A stretch of 64,000 nt of DNA from Streptomyces lincolnensis (GCF_021173675.1 NZ_JAIHON010000003.1:186001-250000); one strand, 5' to 3'. Positions 50,374-59,194 are shown, counted from the first letter of the stretch. Program-made: numbers and translations. The notes: a model not told the origin generated them from the letters alone.

Positions 50374-51192
50374 ATGGAGACCGGTAAGAAGCTGTCCACG
50401 CAGATCGACGCGTCCGTCCCCACCGCGGCGCGGATGTACGACCACTACCTGGGCGGCAGGGACAACTACGCGGCCGACCGCGCGGCGTGCGAGGAACTCG
50501 ACAAGGTCGTTCCCAGCACCCGCCGACTGGCCGTCAACAACAGGCGTTTCCTCCAGCGGGTCGTCAGGACACTGGCGGCGGAACACGGCATCCGCCAGTT
50601 CCTGGACCACGGCTCCGGCCTGCCCACCCAGGACAACGTCCACCAGGTCGCCCAGCGCATCGACCCGGCCTCGCACGTGGTCTACGTCGACAACGACCCG
50701 ATGGTGCTCGTCCACGGCCGGGCCCTGCTGGAGCAGGACGAGCGCACCGCCGTCATCCACGCCGACATGCGGGAGACCGAGGCGATCTTCTCGCACCCCG
50801 AGACCGAGCGGCTGATCGACTTCAGCCGGCCCGTCGCGGTGCTCTTCAACTCGGTGATGCACTGCATCCCCGACAGCGAGACCGACGGGCCGCTCGCCCT
50901 GGCCCGCCGGGTGGCCGAGCGGCTGGTGCCGGGCAGCTACATGGTGATGTGCCAGCTGGTCAGCGAGGACCCCGAGGTGCGGGAGTTCGTCACCAACTTC
51001 ATGGACCAGGCGACCCAGGGGCACTGGGGCCGGGTGCGCGAGGAGAAGGACGTCGCCGAGTGGTTCGAGGGGCTGGACGTCCTCGAACCCGGTCTGGTCG
51101 AGGTCTCCACCTGGCGGCCCGACTCCGAGGTGGCCCCCCGTCAGCTCACCCACGAGTGGATCGAGTTCGGCGGCGTGGGCCGCATCCGCTAG
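50374..51192 (+). CDS. SAM-dependent methyltransferase, SAV2177/DUF574 family
   Basis: Actinobacterial protein of 272 aa: IDASVPTAARMYDHYLGGRD (the family N-terminal signature), FLDHGSGLPTQDNVHQVA as motif I, VVYVDNDPMVLVHGRALL, and VAVLFNSVMHCIPD. Many copies occur per Streptomyces genome, often near XRE-DUF5753 regulators, as here. GGGGGAA precedes the ATG and TAGGAT (50316-50321) may be the -10 box. The methyl acceptor is not known for this family. Confidence 0.9.
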   Translation: METGKKLSTQIDASVPTAARMYDHYLGGRDNYAADRAACEELDKVVPSTRRLAVNNRRFLQRVVRTLAAEHGIRQFLDHGSGLPTQDNVHQVAQRIDPASHVVYVDNDPMVLVHGRALLEQDERTAVIHADMRETEAIFSHPETERLIDFSRPVAVLFNSVMHCIPDSETDGPLALARRVAERLVPGSYMVMCQLVSEDPEVREFVTNFMDQATQGHWGRVREEKDVAEWFEGLDVLEPGLVEVSTWRPDSEVAPRQLTHEWIEFGGVGRIR

Positions 51193-51227
51193 CCGAGCGG
51201 GAGACCTTCTCGTCCCTCCGGCGATCA

Positions 51228-51272
51228 CGCCCCTCACGGGACCACTCCGGTCCCGTGAGGGGCGTTTCGTTT
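51228..51272. terminator. Strong intrinsic terminator between convergent genes
   Basis: A 16-bp perfect stem (51228-51243 with 51249-51264) around a 5-nt loop is followed by TTTCGTTT. It terminates the methyltransferase gene and probably also the convergent XRE gene. Confidence 0.9.
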
Positions 51273-51323
51273 AGGTGTGCCGGGAGTGCGCAGGCGTCCG
51301 CCGGGCGCGTCGGGGTCCGCGGC

Positions 51324-52238
51324 TCATCCGCCGTAGCGCTGCTCCATCGTCTCGCGGAGCAGCTTCAGGGAGGCGCGGGGTTCGAGTGCCTCGTCGGCCA
51401 GCCGGTCGAGGGCGACCCGGTACTCCTCCGTCTCGTCGAGGTCCTCCAGGAAGTTGGCGCTCTTGATGTGCTCCAGGTAGACCACGTCGGGCAGGTCGCC
51501 GCCGAAGCGGAGATAGGTGATCGGGATGGCCGGCGCCGACGCGTTCGTCACGTCCAGCGGGACGATCTGGACCGTCACATTGGGCCGCTGGGCCATCGCC
51601 ACCAGGTGCGTGAGCTGCTCCCGCATCACCTCGCGGCTGCCCAGGACCCGCAGCAGTACCGACTCGTCGAGGACCGCCCACAGCTGCGGGGCGTCCGGGC
51701 GGTCCAGCAACTGCGCCCTGCGCGTGCGCAGTTCGACCCGGCGCCGCACCTCGCTCGCGGCGGCCGCGGGCAGGCCCCGCTCCACCACCGCCCGGGTGTA
51801 GTCCGGGGTCTGCAGCAGACCGGGCACGTACTGGATCTCGAACGTACGGATCGCGGCCGCCGCCTCCTGGAGGCCGACCAGCCGGTCGAACCACTCGGGC
51901 ATCAGCCGCTTGTCGTAGCGCTGCCACCACCCCGGCTCACCGGCGCGCTGGAGCAGCCTCAGCAGCACCGACGCCTCGTACTCGTCGGTGCCGTACAACT
52001 CCAGCAGGGCGCGGACGTCGCTCTGGGCGGGCGGCCTACGGCCCTTGCCGGACTCGATGCGGGACAGCTTCGCCGCGCTGAAGCCGAGGGCCTTGGCCGC
52101 CTGGTCCTGGGCGAGACCGGCGTCCTCGCGGAAACCCGCCAACTGCACGCCGACCAGCATCTTCAGCAGAGTCGGGGCCGGCTCGGGCCGGTCCAGATAC
52201 GGTTGCAGGCGGGAGATGCGATGCGACTCGGGGGACAT
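51324..52238 (-). CDS. XRE family regulator with DUF5753 domain
   Basis: Regulator of 304 aa. The N-terminal helix-turn-helix is LAGFREDAGLAQDQAAKALG, FSAAKLSRIESGKG; the C-terminal DUF5753 domain has RTFEIQYVPGLLQTPDYTRA, VLDESVLLRVLGSREVMREQ and ITYLRFGGDLPDVVYLEH. Such proteins act with DUF397 partners (the next gene upstream) in development and antibiotic control. GGGAG is 5 nt before the ATG at 52238, the preferred start over a longer in-frame extension. Confidence 0.93.
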   Translation of the reverse strand: MSPESHRISRLQPYLDRPEPAPTLLKMLVGVQLAGFREDAGLAQDQAAKALGFSAAKLSRIESGKGRRPPAQSDVRALLELYGTDEYEASVLLRLLQRAGEPGWWQRYDKRLMPEWFDRLVGLQEAAAAIRTFEIQYVPGLLQTPDYTRAVVERGLPAAAASEVRRRVELRTRRAQLLDRPDAPQLWAVLDESVLLRVLGSREVMREQLTHLVAMAQRPNVTVQIVPLDVTNASAPAIPITYLRFGGDLPDVVYLEHIKSANFLEDLDETEEYRVALDRLADEALEPRASLKLLRETMEQRYGG

Positions 52239-52337
52239 CCAGACTCCCAGTAAACCGGCATAGAGGCGGTCCACATTATCGCACCGCATCGTGTCGCACC
52301 GCATCCGTCCGAACACGTAAGGGAGTTGACCATCTCG

Positions 52338-52568
52338 TCACAGCAGATGGTCGAACTCGCCCTCCTTGGCTCCGGCGACGAACGCCGCCACCTCCGCCGG
52401 CGTGTAGACCAGCGCCGGACCGTCGGGATCGCGGGAGTTGCGCATCGCGATGGTCCCGTCGACCAGAGGGGCGACCTCGACGCAGTTGCCCTCGGCGTTG
52501 CTGTGCCGGCTCTTGATCCAGCAGGCGTCCAACGAACTCGCCCGCACTCCGTTCCGCACTGATGGCAC
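52338..52568 (-). CDS. DUF397 domain protein
   Basis: Protein of 76 aa with the DUF397 pattern: CWIKSRHSNAEGNCVEVAPL, AMRNSRDPDGPALVYTPAEV, AAFVAGAKEGEFDHLL. GTG 52568 has AAGGAGA 5 nt upstream. DUF397 proteins are small partners, sometimes described as antitoxin-like, of XRE-DUF5753 regulators. Here the XRE gene follows on the same strand 99 bp downstream and a HATPase gene is divergent, the usual conserved arrangement. Confidence 0.92.
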   Translation of the reverse strand: MPSVRNGVRASSLDACWIKSRHSNAEGNCVEVAPLVDGTIAMRNSRDPDGPALVYTPAEVAAFVAGAKEGEFDHLL

Positions 52569-52668
52569 CGCAGTCTCCTTGCTGTTCACGTTCTTCGCCG
52601 GGCACCGGGCCCGGCCGTCGGCCGGGTGACAGGACGGGTTCCCCGTCCCTCCCGCCCCATCCGTTCGT

Positions 52669-52718
52669 TCGTGCAATTTCTCGTGCAATTGCACGCGGAC
52701 GCTGTCTGCGTGGATAAT
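52669..52718 (+). promoter_or_regulatory. HATPase-gene promoter overlapped by a repeated palindrome
   Basis: TTGCAC (52689-52694), an 18-nt spacer and GATAAT (52713-52718) form a good promoter for the gene starting at 52778. The perfect palindrome CGTGCAATTGCACG (52682-52695) covers the -35 box, and a 12-nt direct repeat of its left part lies at 52669-52680. The nearby XRE protein is the obvious candidate binder. Confidence 0.6.
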
Positions 52719-52777
52719 AGCCACGGCGTCAACCCCATTCGTGACGCCCCGTCTTGACGTCGCATCAGGGAGATGCC

Positions 52778-53341
52778 GTGTCATCACCTGCGAACCACGT
52801 GCTCCGGCAGCCCCACCGGGCGGTGCCGGGGACAGGTGGAGCGGCCACGACCGGCGCCCTCCCGCCCCCCGAGCGACCCGCGGATCCGGGGGAGCGGTCG
52901 GCCTCCCGGCCGACGCCGGCGACCGAAGGGGCGGGTGCGGCGGCGCTGCGGATCAGCTGCAGCGGACAAGGCTTCGCCCTGGCCCGCGACTTCACCCGGG
53001 ACACGCTGCGCCGCTGGTCCCTGGACCACCGCGGCGACGACGCCGCCCTCGTGATCACCGAACTCGCGGCCAACGCCGTGGCGCACGGAGTGCCCGGCTC
53101 GGCCACCGGCGAGGAGGAGGTGTGGCTGGGGATCATGCTCGACTCCGACCATGTCCTGCTCACCGTCTCCGACCCGGGCGACGATCCGCCCGCGTACACA
53201 GTCACCGGCGACCCCGCCCTGCGGGAACACGGCCGGGGGCTGATCATCGTCGACGCCCTGGCCGAGGAATGGGGCTGGACGCTCAAGCCCCCGGCGGGCA
53301 AGACCGTCTGGGCCAGGTTGTCGACCTGCCCTCCTCCCTGA
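52778..53341 (+). CDS. RsbW-like HATPase (anti-sigma/serine kinase-type) protein
   Basis: ATP-binding GHKL protein of 187 aa. The N-box is VITELAANAVAHGV, G1 is VSDPGDDPP and G2 is EHGRGLIIVDALAEEWGW. A Pro-rich disordered segment of about 50 residues precedes it. Related streptomycete proteins are RsbW-type anti-sigma kinases, and many sit beside XRE-DUF5753/DUF397 genes. GTG 52778 is chosen because GGGAGA lies 4 nt upstream. The partner sigma factor is unknown. Confidence 0.88.
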   Translation: MSSPANHVLRQPHRAVPGTGGAATTGALPPPERPADPGERSASRPTPATEGAGAAALRISCSGQGFALARDFTRDTLRRWSLDHRGDDAALVITELAANAVAHGVPGSATGEEEVWLGIMLDSDHVLLTVSDPGDDPPAYTVTGDPALREHGRGLIIVDALAEEWGWTLKPPAGKTVWARLSTCPPP

Positions 53342-53369
53342 CATGACTGCCGCGGAAAGGTCTCACGCC

Positions 53370-53921
53370 ATGCGCACCGCTCCCGAGCACCAGCCGAGCA
53401 ACGAGCGCACCGACCACCACCGGCCGCCGACCGGGGCGGACCGGTCCACGCCCCTGACCGGCCTGGGACGGGTGCCGTGGCGCGAGATCCAGGACTCCAC
53501 GGGCAGCGCGGACGCCATCCCCGTCCTCCTCGACCGCGTCGCCCGCGGCGACGAGGACACCGCCCGGGCCGCCCTGGCCGATCTGCGCCGACGCATCTGC
53601 CAGTACGGCTTCGTCGTCGAACAGGCCACCGCCGCCACCGTCCCCTTCCTCTGGGAACTCGCCCAGCGACCCCAGGTGGCCTGCCGTGCGGAGATCATCC
53701 AGCTGCTCAAGAGCATCGCCGACGCCCGGCAGTGGGAGAACACGGCGGCCGTCTACCCCAAACTGCTCAACCACCGTGAGAACCACGTGGTCTGGGAGCG
53801 CAAGGCCCGCCAGGCCGTCCGCGACCGCCGCGGTGCCCTGCGACGCCTGATGGCGGAGGAGGACGCCGACGCCGACATAGCCCGCGCGACGACGGAACTC
53901 GCGCGCACGCTCGGCGAATAG
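53370..53921 (+). CDS. Hypothetical helical protein, 183 aa
   Basis: Protein of 183 aa of unknown family. A charged, His/Pro-rich N-terminus precedes a helical region with WREIQDSTGSADAIPVLLDR, ALADLRRRICQYGFVVEQAT, AATVPFLWELAQRPQVACRA, EIIQLLKSIADA, reminiscent of HEAT-like repeats. ATG 53370 is preferred because GAAAGG lies upstream; an in-frame ATG at 53343 lacks a site. It follows the HATPase gene by 28 bp and may be co-transcribed. Confidence 0.65.
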   Translation: MRTAPEHQPSNERTDHHRPPTGADRSTPLTGLGRVPWREIQDSTGSADAIPVLLDRVARGDEDTARAALADLRRRICQYGFVVEQATAATVPFLWELAQRPQVACRAEIIQLLKSIADARQWENTAAVYPKLLNHRENHVVWERKARQAVRDRRGALRRLMAEEDADADIARATTELARTLGE

Positions 53922-54056
53922 AGCGGCCGAACCACTTCCCGCCGGTGCGGTGGACGCATCGGTGACCCAGGCCCGCACGCCCCTCGCCCGCACCGCCTGA
54001 GCGGTAGGCCGCGCGGCGATGTCCCGCGCCGGTCCCTGGCCGAGGCCGACCCGTTA

Positions 54057-54085
54057 TTGAAAATGGTTTTCGAACGCAGTACGGT
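54057..54085 (+). promoter_or_regulatory. Promoter of the metallophore-type ABC operon
   Basis: TTGAAA (54057-54062), a 17-nt spacer and TACGGT (54080-54085) form a well-spaced vegetative promoter. The predicted start is near 54092. Two different palindromes overlap it, one on each hexamer side. Confidence 0.65.
54058..54072. promoter_or_regulatory. Zur/Fur-family 7-1-7 box over the -35 element
   Basis: TGAAAAT-G-GTTTTCG is close to the actinobacterial Zur box (TGAAAAT-n-ATTTTCA), differing only at the outer and inner bases of the right half. It covers the -35 hexamer, the classic place for metal-dependent repression. Confidence 0.6.
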
Positions 54086-54100
54086 GTGTACGTCGTATAC
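54086..54100. promoter_or_regulatory. Probable TetR operator at the operon start point
   Basis: GTGTACG-T-CGTATAC is a 7-1-7 palindrome with one mismatch between arms, directly after the -10 box. It shares 12 of 15 bases with the site at 59914-59928 before the exporter gene. Confidence 0.62.
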
Positions 54101-54162
54101 CCCGTGCGTTCGGCCGTTCGGCTGCCCGGGGGTTGGTGCAGGCAAGGGGAGAGGGATCCGGC

Positions 54163-55734
54163 GTGATAAGTCGGCGTACCGCGCTGCGCGGTGTCGTGGG
54201 AGGGGCGGCCGTGGTCGCCGTCGGCGGAGGGCTGACGGCCTGCGGAGAGGGCGACGGGAGCGCACAGCCCGCCGGTGCCGACGCGTCCGCCACTCCGCGC
54301 AAGGGCGGGAAGCTGCGGGCGGCGTTCATCGGGGGGAGCGCGGAGTCCACCGACCCGACGCTCGCCGCCGGTGTCGGCATCGACTACGTGCGGGCCCGGG
54401 TCGTCTGGGACACCATCGGTGAGCTGGACGGCGGCAAGCCCGTGTGGCGGCTGGCGGAGTCCGTCGAGCCCAACTCCGACGCGACGCAGTGGACCGTACG
54501 GATCAGGAAGGGCGTCACCTTCAGCGACGGACGCCGACTCGCCGCCCGTGACGTGCTGTTCAGTCTGCGCACGCTGGTCGAGAAGCGCAGCCCGCAGGGC
54601 GGCTTCGCCACGCACCTCGACCTGAAGAACGCCCGGGCCCGCGACGAGCGGACCGTCGAACTGCCCCTCACCATGGCCGACGGGTTCTTCGATCTCGCCC
54701 TCGCGCATTCGATGTTCGTGTTCCCCGACGGCACCAAGAACCTCGCCAAGGCCGTGGGCAGCGGACCCTACGTGCTCAAGCGGTGGCAGCCCGGACGCAG
54801 CAGTGTGCTGGCCCCGCGCGAGGACTACTGGGACGCGGACAACGGCGGCCCGTACCTCGACGAGCTGGAGCTGATCTCCGTCACCGACGCGGCGGCCCGG
54901 CTCAGCGGCCTGAAGTCGGGCCAGTTCGAGTACGCCGGCGGGCTCGCCCTCACCGCTGTACGCACCGAACGCGGCAACAGCGCGCTGCGCGTCGAGACGC
55001 CGCCCAAGGACCTCTGGGTCGACCTCAACCTCCCCATGAACCTCGGGCTGAAGCCCTTCACGGACGCGCGTGTCGTGCGCGCGGTGAAGCTGGCGCTCGA
55101 CCGCGAGTCCCTGGTGCGGACCGTGACGCTCGGCCAGGGCGAGGTCGGCAACGACCTGGTGGGCGCGCACCAGCCGTACTACGACAGCGGCATCGCGCAG
55201 ACCGCCTACGACCCCGAGCAGGCGAAGAAGCTCCTCGCCCAGGCCGGACAGGAGGGGCTGTCGGTCACGATCCGCACCTCCGACTACGACTACGGCACCG
55301 AGGAGAGCGCCACCGCGATGGTGCCGATGCTCGCGAAGGCCGGGATCAGGGCGACGCTCGACAAGGTGCCCGCCGCGGACTACTACAGCGACTTCAAGAC
55401 GATCCTCAGCACGCCGGTGCAGACCGCCGCCTATCACCCCAACCCGCTGCCGCTGGCGATCCGTACGTACTACGGCTCGACGGCCTCCTTCCCGCTCACC
55501 GGAACCAAGGGCGCGGCCGACGTCGATCCGCTGATCGCCGCCATGAACCGCGCCACCCGCGAGACGGACCGCCGGGCGCGCGTGGCGGACGTCCTGCGGC
55601 ATCTGCACGAACACGGCGGCGACGCGCTGTTCGCCCGGGTGCCCACGGTGTCCGGATCGGCCGCGAAGGCGCACGGGGTGAAGTCGCGCGGCTACGCGGA
55701 CTTCCCCAGCCTGCGGGACGCGTTCGTCGAATGA
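54163..55734 (+). CDS. Family-5 ABC substrate-binding lipoprotein (peptide/nickel/opine type)
   Basis: Extracytoplasmic binding protein of 523 aa. The leader MISRRTALRGVVGGAA has twin arginines and ends in the lipobox LTAC (Cys27). The mature protein has VWRLAESVEPNSDATQWTVR, GVTFSDGRRLAARDVLFSLR and VGSGPYVLKRWQPG, the SBP_bac_5 pattern of Dpp, Nik and Cnt binders. GGAGAGGGA lies about 7 nt before GTG 54163. It heads an operon with a Zur-like promoter, so a metal complex or metallophore is a better guess than peptides. Confidence 0.9.
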   Translation: MISRRTALRGVVGGAAVVAVGGGLTACGEGDGSAQPAGADASATPRKGGKLRAAFIGGSAESTDPTLAAGVGIDYVRARVVWDTIGELDGGKPVWRLAESVEPNSDATQWTVRIRKGVTFSDGRRLAARDVLFSLRTLVEKRSPQGGFATHLDLKNARARDERTVELPLTMADGFFDLALAHSMFVFPDGTKNLAKAVGSGPYVLKRWQPGRSSVLAPREDYWDADNGGPYLDELELISVTDAAARLSGLKSGQFEYAGGLALTAVRTERGNSALRVETPPKDLWVDLNLPMNLGLKPFTDARVVRAVKLALDRESLVRTVTLGQGEVGNDLVGAHQPYYDSGIAQTAYDPEQAKKLLAQAGQEGLSVTIRTSDYDYGTEESATAMVPMLAKAGIRATLDKVPAADYYSDFKTILSTPVQTAAYHPNPLPLAIRTYYGSTASFPLTGTKGAADVDPLIAAMNRATRETDRRARVADVLRHLHEHGGDALFARVPTVSGSAAKAHGVKSRGYADFPSLRDAFVE

Positions 55735-56723
55735 GCCCGTCGCAGTCGTGGCGCGCACGCCCGAGACCCGCGTGGGGGCCCCGGTGGTGGGCGGCCCGGA
55801 GTGCGTGGGCGCTGCTGGTGCTGCTGATCGTGTCCGTGCTGGTGTTCGCCGCCACCGAGGCGGCGCCCGGCGACGCGGCCACCGCCCGGCTCGGCCCGCA
55901 GGCCCCCGCGGACGCCGTCACGGCGCTGCGCGCCCGGCTGGGGCTGGAGCGGCCCGCGCCGCTGCGGTACCTCGACTGGCTCGGGCACGCCGTGCGCGGG
56001 GACTTCGGCGCCAGCTACGCCAGCGGGAGACCGGTGGGCGAGCTGATCGCCGACCGGTTCGGCAACTCCCTCGTCCTGGGGCTCGCCGCCACCGCCGTGC
56101 TGGTGCCGCTCGCCGTCGGACTCGGCCTGTGGGCGGGGCTGCGGGCCGGGCGGCGCGGTGACCGGATCGTCTCCGGCACGGCTCTCGGGCTGGCCGCCGT
56201 ACCGGAGTTCGTCACGGGCGCCCTGCTGATGGCGGTGTTCGCGGCGGGGCTGGGCTGGCTGCCGGCCGTGTCCCTGCTCGGCGCCGGGCAGGGGCCGCTC
56301 GACGCACCGTCCGTGCTGGTCCTGCCGGTGCTCACCCTGGTCTCGGTGTGCCTGGCGCAGAACCTGCGGCTGGTGCGGGCCGGTGTCGCCGAGGCCGCCC
56401 GGTCCCCGGCGGTGGAGGCCGCGCGGCTGAACGGGGTGCCCGAGAGCCGGGTCGCCCTGCGCCACGTCCTGCCCGCCGGGCTCGGTCCCGCGGTCCCGAT
56501 GCTCGCCCGCTCCGCCGCGTACCTGCTGGGCGGGGCGCTCGTCGCCGAGTCCCTGTTCGGCTATCCGGGCGTCGCCGCGCTCCTGGTGGACGCCACCGCG
56601 GCCCGGGACGTCCCCGTGGTGCAGGCGGTGGCCCTGCTCGGCGCGGCCGTCGCGGTGGCCGCGAACCTCGTCGCCGACCTGGCCGTACCACTCCTGGATC
56701 CCGTGCAGAGGCACCCGCGATGA
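55731..56723 (+). CDS. ABC permease (DppB/NikB type)
   Basis: Inner-membrane permease of 330 aa with six hydrophobic segments. The first helix (AWALLVLLIVSVLVFAATEA) and APGDAATARLGPQAP loop, GDFGASYASGRPV, and the EAA-like EAARLNGVPESRVALRHVLP are typical of DppB/NikB. ATG 55731 overlaps the stop of the binding-protein gene (ATGA) and its own stop overlaps the next gene, so translation is coupled throughout. Confidence 0.92.
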   Translation: MSPSQSWRARPRPAWGPRWWAARSAWALLVLLIVSVLVFAATEAAPGDAATARLGPQAPADAVTALRARLGLERPAPLRYLDWLGHAVRGDFGASYASGRPVGELIADRFGNSLVLGLAATAVLVPLAVGLGLWAGLRAGRRGDRIVSGTALGLAAVPEFVTGALLMAVFAAGLGWLPAVSLLGAGQGPLDAPSVLVLPVLTLVSVCLAQNLRLVRAGVAEAARSPAVEAARLNGVPESRVALRHVLPAGLGPAVPMLARSAAYLLGGALVAESLFGYPGVAALLVDATAARDVPVVQAVALLGAAVAVAANLVADLAVPLLDPVQRHPR

Positions 56724-59179
56724 CCCTGATGTCCGAACGCACGCCGTCCGTGGCCGTCCCCGAGGCCGGCCGGCCGGAGCGGCGGCGCCGGCGTGGACGG
56801 GCCGCACTGGCCGTCCTGGTGCTGGTCGCCGCCGTCGCCCTGCTCGGACCGCTGTTCGCGCAGCACGCCGTGACCGAACCCGTGGACATCCCGTACGCGC
56901 CCGGCAGCGGCCGAGCCCCTCTGGGAACCGACCGGTTGGGCTCCGACGTGCTCAGCCGGGTGCTGTCCGGCGGCCGTTCCCTGCTGCTGAACGCACTCGC
57001 GGTCACGGCCGCGGTGTGCGCCCTGGGCGCGGTCGCCGGAATGGCCGCCGCCTACCGCAAGGGATGGACCGACACCCTGATCCTGCGCCTGGCCGACGTC
57101 CTGCTAGGGCTGCCCGCCTTCCTCCTGCTGAGCGTGGTGGTCGTGGCCACCGGACGGGGCACGGCGGGCGTCGCCCTGGCCGCCGGGCTCGTCCTGCTGC
57201 CGGAGAGCATCCGCGTGGTCCGGGCCGCGACCCTGCGCATCCTCTCCCAGGACTACGTGGAAGTCGCCGTCGCCCGGGGCGAGCGCACGGCGAGCCTGCT
57301 GGGGCGCGAGGTGCTGCCCAACCTCGCCCCGGTGCTCGCCGCCGACGCGGGGGTGCGCTTCCTCGGTGCGATCACTGTCGTGGCCACCGCCGCGTTCCTC
57401 GGCTACGGCGCCCAACCACCCGCCGCCGACTGGGGGTTGATGGTCCTGGAGAACCGCGACGGCCTCACCCTGCAGCCTCTCGCGGTCCTCGCCCCGGCCG
57501 TCCTGCTCCTGGTCCTGCTGCTCGCCACGAACCTGCTGCTCGACGCGGCGTTCCCCGGCCCGGAGGTCAGAGCCGTCGGCCGTCGGCGCAAGGCCGCGGC
57601 GAGCTTCTCCGAGGCACCGCCGGGCGGCCTGCTGGCCGTGCGCGGACTGCGCGTCGAGAGCGGTGCGGGACACCCCGTGCTCGACGGCGTCGACCTCGAC
57701 CTCGCGCCGGGCGAACTCCTCGCCGTGGTGGGGGAGTCGGGCAGCGGCAAGACCACGCTCGTGCTCGCCGCGCTGGGGCACGTCGCCCCGGGGCTGCGGC
57801 ACACGGGAGGCGCCGTACGGCTCGACGGGCACGACCCCATGACGCTGGACGAGCGCCGGCTGCGGCGGCTGCGCGCCTCCGTGTGCGGGTACGTCGCCCA
57901 GGATCCGCGCACCGCGCTCACCCCGCACCTGCGGGTCGCCACCCAGATCCGCGAGGTGCTCCGGGCCCGCCGCGTGCCGAGGGAGCAGTGGCCGGAGCGG
58001 ATGGAACGCGCCGTGCGGCTCGCGGGGCTCGACCGGCCGCAGGAGATCGTCCACCGCCTGCCGCACCAGCTGTCCGGCGGTCAGCGGCAGCGGGCCGCAC
58101 TGGCGGTGGCCCTCGCCGCACAACCCCGGCTGCTCGTCCTCGACGAACCCACCAGCGCCCTCGACACCGTCACCGCCGCCGCGTTCCTCGCCGACCTGAC
58201 CCGGCTGCGGCACGAGACGGACACGGCGGTCCTGCTCGTCTCGCACGACCTCGCCTCGGTCGCCACCGTGGCCGACCGGGTGGCCGTCATGGAGAACGGG
58301 CGGGTGGTCGACCACGGGCCGGCGCAGGCCGTGCTGACGGACCCGGCGACGGAACACGCGCACGCGGCCGGCCCCGCCCGGCCGGACGCCGGTGACCCCG
58401 TGGGGAGCCTGCTCCGCGCCTCCGGCCTCTCACTCCTCCGCGGGAGACCGGTACTCGACGGCGTGTCCCTCGCCCTCGACCCGGGAGACTGTCTGTCCGT
58501 CGTCGGCCCCTCCGGCTGCGGCAAGACGACCCTGCTGCGCTGCCTCGCCGGGCTCGACGTCCCCACCGGCGGCGGGATCCACCTGCACGGCGAGCCGCTC
58601 GCCCCGGACGTGCGCGACCGCCGGTCCGGACAGCGCCGCCGGGTCCAGCTCGTCCCCCAGGACCCGTACGCCTCGCTCAACCCCCGCCACACCGTGGCCG
58701 CGATCGTCGGCCGCCCTCTCGTGTTCCGCCCCGACATACCGGCGGCGCGGCAACCGGCCGAAGTGGAGCGGCTGCTCGCACAGGTGGGCCTGGACCCGCG
58801 GCTGGGCGGACGGCTCCCCGGGGCCCTGTCGGGCGGGCAGCGGCAGCGGGTGGCACTGGCCCGGGCGCTGGCCGCGAACCCCGAGGTGCTGCTCTGCGAC
58901 GAGGTGACCAGCGCCCTGGATCCCTCGGTGGCGGCCGCGGTCACCGAGCTGATCGCCGGCCTGCGGGACCGGTGGGGGATCGCCGTCGTCATGGTCACGC
59001 ACGACCTGTCGGTCGCCGCCCGCCTCGGAGGCCGCGTGGCGGTGCTGCACGAGGGCCGGATCCGCGAGACGGGACCGGCGGGCCGGGTGCTGAGCCGGCC
59101 CGAGCACGACGTGACCCGCGCCCTGGTGGCGGCGATGCCCCACCGGACGCGGCCCGCCGGAAAGGATCTGACACGGTGA
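56720..59179 (+). CDS. Triple fusion: DppC-type permease plus two ABC ATPases
   Basis: Unusual protein of 819 aa that joins three normally separate subunits. Residues about 1-290: permease with six helices (GTDRLGSDVLSRVLSGGRSL, EVAVARGERTASLLGREVLP). Residues about 305-555: first ATPase, Walker A GESGSGKTT near 338, signature LSGGQRQR, Walker B LLVLDEPTSALD. Residues about 565-819: second ATPase, Walker A GPSGCGKTT near 597, LSGGQRQRVALARAL, EVLLCDEVTSALD. All catalytic motifs are intact. The usual oligopeptide-type C-terminal extension after each ATPase is short. It energises the importer with the permease encoded upstream. Confidence 0.9.
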   Translation: MTLMSERTPSVAVPEAGRPERRRRRGRAALAVLVLVAAVALLGPLFAQHAVTEPVDIPYAPGSGRAPLGTDRLGSDVLSRVLSGGRSLLLNALAVTAAVCALGAVAGMAAAYRKGWTDTLILRLADVLLGLPAFLLLSVVVVATGRGTAGVALAAGLVLLPESIRVVRAATLRILSQDYVEVAVARGERTASLLGREVLPNLAPVLAADAGVRFLGAITVVATAAFLGYGAQPPAADWGLMVLENRDGLTLQPLAVLAPAVLLLVLLLATNLLLDAAFPGPEVRAVGRRRKAAASFSEAPPGGLLAVRGLRVESGAGHPVLDGVDLDLAPGELLAVVGESGSGKTTLVLAALGHVAPGLRHTGGAVRLDGHDPMTLDERRLRRLRASVCGYVAQDPRTALTPHLRVATQIREVLRARRVPREQWPERMERAVRLAGLDRPQEIVHRLPHQLSGGQRQRAALAVALAAQPRLLVLDEPTSALDTVTAAAFLADLTRLRHETDTAVLLVSHDLASVATVADRVAVMENGRVVDHGPAQAVLTDPATEHAHAAGPARPDAGDPVGSLLRASGLSLLRGRPVLDGVSLALDPGDCLSVVGPSGCGKTTLLRCLAGLDVPTGGGIHLHGEPLAPDVRDRRSGQRRRVQLVPQDPYASLNPRHTVAAIVGRPLVFRPDIPAARQPAEVERLLAQVGLDPRLGGRLPGALSGGQRQRVALARALAANPEVLLCDEVTSALDPSVAAAVTELIAGLRDRWGIAVVMVTHDLSVAARLGGRVAVLHEGRIRETGPAGRVLSRPEHDVTRALVAAMPHRTRPAGKDLTR

Positions 59180-59194
59180 CCTTAAGGTGGCGGT

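Noticed and set aside
54058..54072. DmdR/IdeR iron box before the family-5 binding protein
   Set aside because: The site lacks the TTAGGTTAGGC-type core and has AAAA/TTTT arms with 7-1-7 symmetry, which fits the Fur/Zur family.
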